From contig PWJI01000043.1 in assembly GCA_003560095.1 (NCBI GenBank), positions 1-44,466 of the forward strand: 44,466 nt of DNA, written 5' to 3'. This DNA is from Candidatus Nealsoniibacteriota bacterium (lineage in GTDB: Bacteria; Patescibacteriota; Minisyncoccia; Minisyncoccales; PWPS01). The position numbers and the translations under genes are program-made. Shown here piece after piece: positions 18,247 through 27,042 of this stretch. The notes beneath the pieces are model-generated. The model was not told where the DNA came from and searched no databases. It worked only from the letters and a program-made list of their open reading frames with translations. Positions within the stretch are counted from its first letter, which is position 1, and each line of letters starts with the position of its first letter.

Positions 18247-18270
18247 TTTTCTAAATTTTGCAATATAGTA

Positions 18271-18276
18271 TATAAT
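18271..18276 (+). promoter_or_regulatory. Putative -10 TATAAT upstream of WYL-like/HK genes
   Basis: 'gcaatatagtaTATAATcatgg' 20 nt before the start at 18297. Confidence 0.3.
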
Positions 18277-18296
18277 CATGGTTAAATTTATTTATA

Positions 18297-18575
18297 ATGA
18301 ATTTTCATATAATTGAAAAAAATATCATCAAAGCAATTTCCCAAAAAAAGGAACTAGAGATTTATTATCCTGAGACGGAGAATTCTCCGGCCGGATGGAG
18401 AAAAATAACTCCCCTTAGCGTTACAACCGATATTCCTCCCAGTGGAGAATTACTTGTTATTGATAAAGAGCCCTTAAGTCCGGGACATATTCTCAATGCC
18501 AAAGATAAAAAAAACAAGGAGGAGATAAAATCTTTTATCATTGGTAAAATTAAAAAGATAAAAGAAGTTAAATAA
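18297..18575 (+). CDS. Small WYL-domain-like protein
   Basis: 92 aa; 'IIKAISQKKELEIYYPETENSPAGWRKITPLSV...HILNAKDKKNKEEIKSFIIGKIKKIKEV' resembles the beta core of WYL domains. Confidence 0.45.
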   Translation: MNFHIIEKNIIKAISQKKELEIYYPETENSPAGWRKITPLSVTTDIPPSGELLVIDKEPLSPGHILNAKDKKNKEEIKSFIIGKIKKIKEVK

Positions 18576-20006
18576 ATGAATGAAATTTATCAAAAAATAA
18601 TAGAAAATGCCAAAGATGCAATAGTTATTATTTGTGATGATGTTGTTGAATATATTAACGAATATGGAGCAAAAAAACTGGGCTATAAAAAAGAAGAAAT
18701 TGTAGGCGCAAATTTCCTGAGCTTTGTGCCAGAAGAAGAAAGGGAAAATCTTGAAAAAGAATATAAGAGTACAATAAAGGGGGAAGAAAGTTTTTTATAC
18801 GAAACAAATTTTAGAACAAAAAATGGAAGAATTATTTTTTCTGAGATTCATGCTCAAAAAATAAATTACAAGGGGAAAATTGCAAGCCTTGCTTTTATAA
18901 GAGATATAACGGCAAGAAAAAAAACATCCGAAATTTTTCATCAACAAGAAGAAAGATTTGAGGCGGTTACCGAAAATACACCTGATATTATTGCGCGTTA
19001 TGACGAAGAAGGTCGCTATGTTTATATTAATGCAGCGGGAGAAAAAGAATTTAAAATAACAAAGAAAGAGGCTTTTTGGAGAACAGACGAAGACCTTGGT
19101 ATAAATAAAGAAAGAATCAAATCCCTCAAAGAGGCGATTGATTTGGTTTTTAAAAATAAAAAAAAGAAAACTTTTTATAGCGAGGGCAGTGCAGGTGATG
19201 CAAGAAAGTATTATTATACAATTCTTGTTCCGGAATTTTTTAAAGATGGGGACGTTAGCTCTGCGCTTAGTATTACAAGAGATATTACGGAGATAAGAGA
19301 AATTGATCAAGCAAAATCAGAGTTTATTGGTATTACATCACATCAGCTTCGATCTCCTCTTTCTGTTATTAACTGGTGCGCGCTTTCTCTTCTAAGAGGT
19401 GAAGAGGGAGAGCTTAATGAAGAAGAAAAAGATTATGTAAAAAGAATTTATGATTCTGTAAGAAAACTAATAAAAATAACAGATGTCTTTTTAAATACCA
19501 CAATGCTTGACTTAGAGATGTTTGTTTTTAACTTACAAACAACGGATGTAGTTGAGGAAGCAAAGAAAATAGCCAATGAGCTTACTCAAGCAGCTAAAGA
19601 AAAAGAAATAAAATTTCTTACTAAGTATGATAAAATTCCTCCTATAAAAATAGACAAAAGGGCATTGAAAATTATTTTAAGGGGTCTTCTTTCCAATGCA
19701 ATGGAGTATTCTTTCTCAAAAGGGAATGTTTTCTTTTCAATAAAGAGAACCTCTGAGGAAGAGTTGACCATTTTTGTAGGAGATGATGGTTGTGGAATAA
19801 ATAAAGAAGATCAAGAGAAAGTTTTTAGTAGATTTTATCGTGCAGAAAATGCAAGAAACATGAAGGCTTATGGAACAGGGCTTGATCTTTATTTAATAAA
19901 ATCCATTATTGAAAAAATAGAGGGAGATATTCGTGTTGAGTCTCCCAATCCTCATTTTAAAAAAGGAACTCTTTTTTCTGTTAAAATACCAATCTCTTTT
20001 AATTAG
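18576..20006 (+). CDS. Soluble PAS-PAS sensor histidine kinase
   Basis: Two PAS segments, H-box 'FIGITSHQLRSPLSVI', N-box 'ILRGLLSNAMEYS', G boxes 'VGDDGCGI' and 'GTGLDLYLIKSIIE'; no TM helices evident. Confidence 0.92.
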   Translation: MNEIYQKIIENAKDAIVIICDDVVEYINEYGAKKLGYKKEEIVGANFLSFVPEEERENLEKEYKSTIKGEESFLYETNFRTKNGRIIFSEIHAQKINYKGKIASLAFIRDITARKKTSEIFHQQEERFEAVTENTPDIIARYDEEGRYVYINAAGEKEFKITKKEAFWRTDEDLGINKERIKSLKEAIDLVFKNKKKKTFYSEGSAGDARKYYYTILVPEFFKDGDVSSALSITRDITEIREIDQAKSEFIGITSHQLRSPLSVINWCALSLLRGEEGELNEEEKDYVKRIYDSVRKLIKITDVFLNTTMLDLEMFVFNLQTTDVVEEAKKIANELTQAAKEKEIKFLTKYDKIPPIKIDKRALKIILRGLLSNAMEYSFSKGNVFFSIKRTSEEELTIFVGDDGCGINKEDQEKVFSRFYRAENARNMKAYGTGLDLYLIKSIIEKIEGDIRVESPNPHFKKGTLFSVKIPISFN

Positions 20007-20019
20007 ATAAATATTATTA

Positions 20020-23000
20020 ATGAGCTTTAAAGAAAGATATGCAAATCTTAATACAAGACAACGCTCAGCAGTTGATAGCACGGAGGGACCCTTGATGGTT
20101 ATTGCTGGACCGGGTTCCGGGAAAACAGAAGTTCTCGGTATGAGAATTGCCAATATTATAAAAAAAACAGACACTCCTCCCGGGAGTGTTTTATGTCTTA
20201 CGTATACCGATGCAGCTTCGGTTAATATGAGAGAAAGGCTTATTGATCTTATAGGAGAAGAAGCTTATCGAGTTTCCGTATACACATTTCATGCGTTTTG
20301 TAAAAAGATTATTGAAAATCACCCTGAGTATTTTTATAAGGGTGTCAGTTTTAATTTAGCGACAAGAGTAACTCAAACCGGAATAATTGAAAAAATATTA
20401 AACGAATTGGATTACAGTGATCCACTTTCCGGCTTTCATCCAAAGCTTGGCTTTGCTTATCTTAAAGACATAGAAAAAAGAATTTTTGAACTCAAAGAAG
20501 AGGGTATTTCTCCAAAAGATTTTCAAAAAATAATAGAAAAAAATGAAATATTTTTTAAAAAAATAGAGCCAAAAATTAATAATGTTTTTAAAGAGAGAGT
20601 TAGTAAAAAAACATTTTCAAAAATAGAGAGCTTTATTGATGATTTGGAAAAGATAAAAGAAGGGGAGTATCCATTTGGCATTACTTCAATAAATAAAGAA
20701 ATTGCTTTCTCTTTAAAAAAAATATTAAAAAAAGGAAGCACAAAAGAAATTTCAAAATGGAAATCCAAAAGAATTATTAAAAAAAATAAAAGATTTGTTT
20801 TGAAAGATGCTGAAAACACGGAAAAGATGAAAAGTTTTTCAAGGATTTATGAGAAATATCAAGAAGAAATGAGGAATGCGGGTTATTATGATTTTTCCGA
20901 TATGATTTTAGATGTTATAAAAGAAATGGAAAAAAATGAGGATCTTTGTAGTTTGATAAAAGAAAAATATCTCTATGTTCTTGTCGACGAATTTCAAGAC
21001 ACAAGCGGAGTACAAATGAGGTTCTTAAATTTACTTTTTAAAGACGATCAAGATAAAAATCCAAATATTTTTACGGTAGCCGATGACGATCAGGCTATTT
21101 ATAGATTCAGAGGTGCTGAGATTGCAAATATTTTAAGGTTTAAAGAAAGTTATCCTAAAACAAGAATTGTTGTCTTAAAAGAGAATTATCGTTCAGTAAA
21201 AGAAATATTGGATTTTTCATACAACACGATAAGAAAAGGAGAAGAGAGATTGGAAAATTACTTTCCTGAAATCAAAAAAAGACAAACAGCAAATAAAAAA
21301 AATAAAGGAAATATTTTTCATAAAGAGTTTAAGACAGAAGAAGAAGAATTTTCTTTTTTAGTAAAAGAAATTGAAAAAGAAATAAAAAAAACTTCTCCGG
21401 AAAAAATAGCTGTAATCGGAAGAACACACAATACCATCAAAAAGGCAATTTCATTTTTTTCCGGCAAAAAGATACCCGTGTATGCGGAAAGGAAGGAAAA
21501 TGTATTAGAAAAAAAACACATAAATGAAATTATAACGATTATAAGATTTGCAAAAACTTTACTTGATGGAAATAGTAGAGATGCTGATTCTTTTTTACCG
21601 GAAATACTGACTTATCCGTTTTGGGGAATAAAAAGAGAGGAAGTTTGGAAAATTTCCGTAATGTCTTATGAAAAAAACATTCCCTGGATAGAGTGTATGA
21701 AAAGAAGAAGAGAAACTTCTTGTATTGCGGATTTTTTATTAGACCTCTCCTTAAGGGTAAAAAATAGTTCGGCCGAAGAGTTGATTGATATTATAATTGG
21801 AAATAAGAAAGGAATTTTTTTAAGTTCTTTTAAGCAATATTATTTCTCAAGAAAAGAATTTAAAAATAATAAAGAAAATTACTTATCTCTTTTATCTTCA
21901 CTAAAATGCTTTATTAAGGCCACGCGTGAATATAAGATAGGTAGGCCCGTAATGGCAAAAGATCTGATTGAATTTGTTGATCTTTTAGAAAAAAACAATA
22001 TCCCTCTTTTAGATAAAAATCCTCTGATTTTAAACGATAATGCTGTTTCATTTATTACCGCACACAGCGCTAAAGGAAGAGAGTATGATTGTGTTTTTGT
22101 CTTAAATTGCAATCAGGGAGAATGGGCAAAGACAAGGAGTAGCAATAAAATATCCTTACCCCTTAATATGCCATTCGAGAAAGAGGCAAATAGCAGAGAT
22201 GATCATTTGAGGCTTTTTTATGTTACAATGACTCGGGCAAAAGAGAAAATTTATTTTATTTTACATAAAAAAGAAGAGAAAAGGGAAAATATACCTCTTG
22301 AATTTATCGAAGACTTGAAAAAAACAAAAGAAAAAATCTCTATTGAAAAAAACAAGCACTCCTTGTCACAAGAGGAAAATTTTTCTTTTTCCAGAAAAGA
22401 AAAGGATTATATTTTTCCTTTAGTAGAAAAATACAAGATAAGTGCAACGGGATTAACAAAATTTCTTAATGTTGAAGAAGGGGGCCCGACAGAATTTTTT
22501 GATAAAAATATATTAAGATTTCCCGAGAAAAAAAGCTTCTCTCTTTCTTATGGGACAGCAATTCATGAGGCTATTTCTTCCATCTATAATATTTTAAAAA
22601 AAGAGGGGAAAGTTATTTCAGAAAAGGAATTTATTTCTCTCTTCAAAAAAGCATTAATAAGAGAAAGGTTGCCGGAAAAAGATTTCAAGAAAGGCTATAA
22701 AAAAGGTAAAGAGGCTCTTTCGATTTTTTATAAAAAAAGAAAAAAAGATTTTATTTCAGAATACGAAATAGAGAAAAATTTTAAATACCAGAATTGTTTT
22801 GTAGGAGATATAGAAATTACCGGAAAAATAGACAAAATGATAAAGAAAGATAATGAAATAGAAGTAACAGATATTAAAACAGGAAAAAGTTTAAAAAACT
22901 TTAATGGGGTAGGGGACTATGAAAAAATAAAAGCATGGAAATACAGAAATCAACTAATTTTTTATAAAATATTAATAGAAAGCGCGCGAGATTATAAAGG

Positions 23001-23235
23001 AAAATATAATGTTAATCGAGGTATTTTAGAATTTGTAGAACCTAGTAACGAAAAAGAAATTGTTACTCTTCTACTTGAAATAGACAGCGAGGAAGCGAAA
23101 AGGCTAAGAAATTTAATTTTTATTATTGGAAAAAAAATAAAAAAATTAGACTTTCCTTCAACCAAAGAATATAAAGGAAAAGGAATTAGAGGAATTAGAG
23201 AGTTTGAAGAAGATATTATAAAAGGAAAAATATGA
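20020..23235 (+). CDS. UvrD/Rep-family helicase fused to PD-(D/E)XK nuclease (AddA/RecB-like)
   Basis: Walker A 'VIAGPGSGKTEVL', 'LVDEFQDTSG', 'DDDQAIYRFRGAE', 'ITAHSAKGREYDCVFV', 'LRLFYVTMTRAKEKIY'; C-terminus 'GTAIHEAISSIY...GKIDKM...EVTDIKTGKS...QLIFYKIL'. Confidence 0.9.
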   Translation: MSFKERYANLNTRQRSAVDSTEGPLMVIAGPGSGKTEVLGMRIANIIKKTDTPPGSVLCLTYTDAASVNMRERLIDLIGEEAYRVSVYTFHAFCKKIIENHPEYFYKGVSFNLATRVTQTGIIEKILNELDYSDPLSGFHPKLGFAYLKDIEKRIFELKEEGISPKDFQKIIEKNEIFFKKIEPKINNVFKERVSKKTFSKIESFIDDLEKIKEGEYPFGITSINKEIAFSLKKILKKGSTKEISKWKSKRIIKKNKRFVLKDAENTEKMKSFSRIYEKYQEEMRNAGYYDFSDMILDVIKEMEKNEDLCSLIKEKYLYVLVDEFQDTSGVQMRFLNLLFKDDQDKNPNIFTVADDDQAIYRFRGAEIANILRFKESYPKTRIVVLKENYRSVKEILDFSYNTIRKGEERLENYFPEIKKRQTANKKNKGNIFHKEFKTEEEEFSFLVKEIEKEIKKTSPEKIAVIGRTHNTIKKAISFFSGKKIPVYAERKENVLEKKHINEIITIIRFAKTLLDGNSRDADSFLPEILTYPFWGIKREEVWKISVMSYEKNIPWIECMKRRRETSCIADFLLDLSLRVKNSSAEELIDIIIGNKKGIFLSSFKQYYFSRKEFKNNKENYLSLLSSLKCFIKATREYKIGRPVMAKDLIEFVDLLEKNNIPLLDKNPLILNDNAVSFITAHSAKGREYDCVFVLNCNQGEWAKTRSSNKISLPLNMPFEKEANSRDDHLRLFYVTMTRAKEKIYFILHKKEEKRENIPLEFIEDLKKTKEKISIEKNKHSLSQEENFSFSRKEKDYIFPLVEKYKISATGLTKFLNVEEGGPTEFFDKNILRFPEKKSFSLSYGTAIHEAISSIYNILKKEGKVISEKEFISLFKKALIRERLPEKDFKKGYKKGKEALSIFYKKRKKDFISEYEIEKNFKYQNCFVGDIEITGKIDKMIKKDNEIEVTDIKTGKSLKNFNGVGDYEKIKAWKYRNQLIFYKILIESARDYKGKYNVNRGILEFVEPSNEKEIVTLLLEIDSEEAKRLRNLIFIIGKKIKKLDFPSTKEYKGKGIRGIREFEEDIIKGKI

Positions 23236-24284
23236 AAAATAAAAGAATAATACTTCATATTGATATGGATTATTTTTTTGCTCAAATAGAGGAAAGAGAG
23301 AACCCGCGCTTTAAGGGTAGACCGGTTGTAGTTGGGGCAAACCCTAAGAAGGGAAAGGGGAGAGGTGTTGTTTCAACCTGTAACTATCATGCAAGAAAAT
23401 ATAAAATAAAATCAGGTATGCCGATATCAAGAGCTTATAAGCTTTGTCCTAAAGCAGTTTTTTTGCCTGTTAATATGAGTTTTTACAAAAAGGTTTCGTC
23501 TTCTATTTTTAAAAATATAGAAAAAAAACACAAGAAAATAGAAAAAATTTCTTTAGATGAGGCTTATGTTGATCTTACAAGTAGCGTAAAAAGTTTTAAA
23601 AAAGCAGAAGAAATTGGAGAAAAAATAAAAACAGAAATATTTAAAAAAGAAAAGCTAACTTGTAGCGTAGGTATTGCGGAAAATAAGATGCTCGCAAAAA
23701 TTGCTTGTGAGTTAGTTAAGCCAAACGGAATAAAGGTTATTAGCCCAAGCTCTTCTATAAAAGTAATTTCTAAGCTTGATATTGATATTATACCGGGCAT
23801 AGGACCAAAAACAAAAAAGAAAATCGAAGAGTATCTTGAAAAAGAAAACCCAAAAGTTTCTGATTTGCGTAAAATAAGAAAAAAGAAATTAATTCATATG
23901 TTTGGAAAAAGAGGATCTGATTTTTATCACAGGGCAAGAGCTATTGATAATTCTCCCGTAAAAAAGAAAAAAACAAAATCCATAGGAAAAGAAATTACTT
24001 TCCAAAAAGACACAAGAGATCCGCAAAAGATAACAAGTTGTTTTAGGGCATTAGTTTTTTCAGTAGCAAAAACTTTAAAAGAAAAAAATATTCCTCAAAA
24101 AGGAATTGTTGTTGTTTGCCGTTTTGATGACTTTCAAACTTACACAAAACAAATCTCTTTTGAGAAAAATTATTATAGTAGAGATTTTTTGTACAAAAAA
24201 AGTATACCCCTTCTTTTGCATTTTTTAGTTAAAGGAGGCAAGAAAATAAGACTCATTGGCTTTCGTGTTATTGTTTCCGATTAG
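23232..24284 (+). CDS. dinB: DNA polymerase IV (Y-family)
   Basis: 'LHIDMDYFFAQIEERENPRFKGRPVVVG', 'STCNYHARKYKIKSGMP', 'KISLDEAYVDLT', 'IPGIGPKTKKKIEEYL'; ATGA overlap with the upstream helicase. Confidence 0.95.
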   Translation: MKNKRIILHIDMDYFFAQIEERENPRFKGRPVVVGANPKKGKGRGVVSTCNYHARKYKIKSGMPISRAYKLCPKAVFLPVNMSFYKKVSSSIFKNIEKKHKKIEKISLDEAYVDLTSSVKSFKKAEEIGEKIKTEIFKKEKLTCSVGIAENKMLAKIACELVKPNGIKVISPSSSIKVISKLDIDIIPGIGPKTKKKIEEYLEKENPKVSDLRKIRKKKLIHMFGKRGSDFYHRARAIDNSPVKKKKTKSIGKEITFQKDTRDPQKITSCFRALVFSVAKTLKEKNIPQKGIVVVCRFDDFQTYTKQISFEKNYYSRDFLYKKSIPLLLHFLVKGGKKIRLIGFRVIVSD

Positions 24285-24337
24285 TAGTTTGATTTTTATA
24301 AATTTTTCTATATACTTCTCGAAAAAGAAAAAATAAA

Positions 24338-25540
24338 ATGGAAAATTTCTTAAGAGACACAAAAAGAAAAATTAAAAAAGAGGCTCAAAGAAGCAAAATA
24401 AATCAAGAGCTTCTTGAAAAAATTCTTTTGCCTGAAAGGATATTAGAATTTTCAATAAACTTAAAGGATAAGTATTTTCGCGCTTATAGATTTCAACATA
24501 GCAGTATTCTTGGTCCATACAAGGGCGGTATTAGATTTAGTGAAAGTGTTAAAAGAGATGAAGTAGAAGCACTTTCGATTTTGATGACAATTAAGTGTGC
24601 TCTTATTGATATTCCCTTTGGAGGAGGTAAGGGTGGTGGAGTTATTGATTTTCAGAAATTGGGGGAAAGAGAAAAAGAGGAATTTGCAAGAAAATACGTG
24701 AGAGGAATTTTTCCTATTATTGGATTTAATATCGATATACCTGCTCCGGATATAAATACAGATGAAAAAATTATCTCTACAATGAATAATGAATATTTAA
24801 AAATTAATAAAAAAAATAAATTAAGTTCTTTTACCGGTAAAAGAATTAAAGATGGGGGTGTTAGTGGGAGGGTTGAGGCTACCGGTTATGGAGGTTTTGC
24901 TGTTTTTGAAAAATTATGCGAAGAGATGAGAATAAAAAATCCCACAATCGGGATTCAAGGATTTGGAAATGTTGGGAAGAATTTTGCAAAATTCGCTTAT
25001 CAAAAAAAGCATAAAATTACTGCAATTACAAGCTCTGCAGGGGGAGTTGAGAAGAATAGCGGATTAGACATTGATTTGGCTTTAAAGAAAAATAAAATTG
25101 ATGCTGCTGGGGGCTTAAAAATAAGCAACGAAGAACTTTTAAAAAAACCCCTTGACGTTCTTGTTTTAGCTGCAGTAGATGGTGTTATAAATAAAAAAAA
25201 TGTTCATACGGTAAAAGCTAAATATATTATTGAACTTGCCAACGGTCCAATAACAGAAAGTGCGGAGAAAATATTGAACAGAAAAGGTGTATTGATTGTT
25301 CCCGACATTTTAGCTAACTCGGGAGGGGTTGCAGCGTCTTATTGTGAGTGGATACAAGAGAAAAGAAAAAAGCCATATAAAAAAGATGAGGTTTTTTCTT
25401 TTATTGAAAAAACCCTTAAGAGATCTTTTCTTGAGCTAATTAAGATGAGAAAAAAAAGTACAAAAGATATAACACTAAGAAGTGCAGGCTTCTCTCTAGC
25501 TCTATTTAGATTACAAAAAAAATTTCTAAAAGATAAATGA
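24338..25540 (+). CDS. Glu/Leu/Phe/Val dehydrogenase (glutamate dehydrogenase)
   Basis: 'GPYKGGIRFSESVKRDEVEALSILMTIKCALIDIPFGGGKGG', 'DIPAPDINTD', 'GIQGFGNVGKNFAKF'. Confidence 0.93.
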   Translation: MENFLRDTKRKIKKEAQRSKINQELLEKILLPERILEFSINLKDKYFRAYRFQHSSILGPYKGGIRFSESVKRDEVEALSILMTIKCALIDIPFGGGKGGGVIDFQKLGEREKEEFARKYVRGIFPIIGFNIDIPAPDINTDEKIISTMNNEYLKINKKNKLSSFTGKRIKDGGVSGRVEATGYGGFAVFEKLCEEMRIKNPTIGIQGFGNVGKNFAKFAYQKKHKITAITSSAGGVEKNSGLDIDLALKKNKIDAAGGLKISNEELLKKPLDVLVLAAVDGVINKKNVHTVKAKYIIELANGPITESAEKILNRKGVLIVPDILANSGGVAASYCEWIQEKRKKPYKKDEVFSFIEKTLKRSFLELIKMRKKSTKDITLRSAGFSLALFRLQKKFLKDK

Positions 25541-26841
25541 TGGCATACGAAAGAGCAAAACAAAGTCAAATTTTTTCGAGTAAACCTGTTTCGGTTTCGG
25601 ACTATATTTCAATACTAAATCAGCTTATCTCACGAGTTAATTTAAAAGTTATTGGCGAAGTTAGCGGAGTAAAGGTGGCGAGCAGTGGCCATGTTTATTT
25701 TTCTTTAAAAGATTCAAAAACCGGAGATATAATAAATTGCGCCATATGGAGGTCAATATACAACATGTGTGGAATTAAGATAGAAGAGGGTATGGAAGTT
25801 GTTTTGTCGGGATCTGCTGACATATATAAACCACGAGGAACGTTGACTTTTAAAGTAAAAACAATAGAGCTTGTAGGTGAAGGAGCTTTAAGAAAAGCTT
25901 ATGAAGAACTTAAAAAGAAGCTGGAAAAAAAAGGTCTCTTTGATGAGCAAAGAAAGCGCAAAATACCTTATTATCCTCATAGAATAGGTGTAATAACCTC
26001 AAAAAAAGGAGCTGCAATTCATGATTTTATTAATAATTTAGGTAAATTCGGCTTTAAGGTTCTTGTTTGTGATTCCAGGGTAGAAGGTCAAGAAGCGGTA
26101 GAAGACCTTATAAAATCTATCAAAATAATGAAAAAAAAGAGCTTGGATGTTTTGGTGATTGTTCGAGGAGGAGGATCATTGCAATCCCTTATGGCATTTG
26201 ATAACGAAATGCTCGTTACAGAAATTGCAAAATTTCCCGTGCCGGTAATTACAGGAATTGGTCATCACGAAGATATACCTTTAGCTTCTTTAGCTTCTGA
26301 TGCTTTCGAATCTACTCCAACAGCTGCAGCTCATCGTCTTTCGTGTGGATTTCAAGAAGCAAAAGAAAAAAATAGAAAATACGAAAAAATTATTTTTGAA
26401 AACTATCGAGATATTTTTCGTGAAAAAATAGAAAAATTTACTTTAAAAGAAGAAATAATTAAAAATTTCTTTAAAAATATTTTTGAAGAATACAGAAGGA
26501 GCGAAGAAAAAATCAAGAAAAGCATTAATTTGGCAACTTATTTCGTGAAAGAAGGAGAGAAAAGAATAAATAGAGACGCTAAGAACATATTTTCTTTCTT
26601 TTCCAGGGGAGTCAGGGAAAATGAAAATAAAATAAAAAGAGTTAGCAATATTATTTACTTAAATAATCCTCAAAAGCAATTACGTCTTGGTTATGCTATA
26701 ATAAAAAAAGATAAAAAAATCGTAAAAAGCATTGAGGAAATAAAAGAGGGAGACATAATTAGAGCAACATTATTTGATGGAGAGGTGGATTCCCAAATTA
26801 AAAATATTAAAGAAAAAAAACATGACAAAAGAAAACAATAA
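25537..26841 (+). CDS. xseA: Exodeoxyribonuclease VII large subunit
   Basis: OB domain 'VIGEVSGVKVASSGHVYFSLKDSKTGDIINCAIWR', 'IGVITSKKGAAIHDFINNL', 'VIVRGGGSLQSLMAFDNE', 'VITGIGHHEDIPLASLASDAFESTPTAAA'. Confidence 0.95.
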   Translation: MMAYERAKQSQIFSSKPVSVSDYISILNQLISRVNLKVIGEVSGVKVASSGHVYFSLKDSKTGDIINCAIWRSIYNMCGIKIEEGMEVVLSGSADIYKPRGTLTFKVKTIELVGEGALRKAYEELKKKLEKKGLFDEQRKRKIPYYPHRIGVITSKKGAAIHDFINNLGKFGFKVLVCDSRVEGQEAVEDLIKSIKIMKKKSLDVLVIVRGGGSLQSLMAFDNEMLVTEIAKFPVPVITGIGHHEDIPLASLASDAFESTPTAAAHRLSCGFQEAKEKNRKYEKIIFENYRDIFREKIEKFTLKEEIIKNFFKNIFEEYRRSEEKIKKSINLATYFVKEGEKRINRDAKNIFSFFSRGVRENENKIKRVSNIIYLNNPQKQLRLGYAIIKKDKKIVKSIEEIKEGDIIRATLFDGEVDSQIKNIKEKKHDKRKQ

Positions 26842-27028
26842 TTTAACCAATAACTTAAAAAAGCTTTCTGAGATTGCGCAATGGTTTGAGGAATGTGAAG
26901 AAATTGACCTTGAGGAGGGACTTAAAAAAGTAAAAAACGCTACCAAGCTTATTAAAGAAAGTAAGGAAAGACTAAAGGAGATAGAGAACGAATTTGAAGA
27001 AGTAAAAAAAGAGCTTGACGAAGAATAA
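26822..27028 (+). CDS. xseB: Exodeoxyribonuclease VII small subunit
   Basis: 'MTKENNNLTNNLKKLSEIAQWFEECEEIDLEEGLKKVKNATKLIKESKERLKEIENEFEEV'; overlaps the xseA 3' end. Confidence 0.85.
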   Translation: MTKENNNLTNNLKKLSEIAQWFEECEEIDLEEGLKKVKNATKLIKESKERLKEIENEFEEVKKELDEE

Positions 27029-27042
27029 AAGACTTTTTGAAA

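Noticed and set aside
26694-26702. Perfect extended -10 TGCTATAAT inside xseA
   Set aside because: Lies within conserved coding sequence (GYAII) and 120 nt before xseB, which overlaps xseA; probably chance, though TSS data could revisit it.
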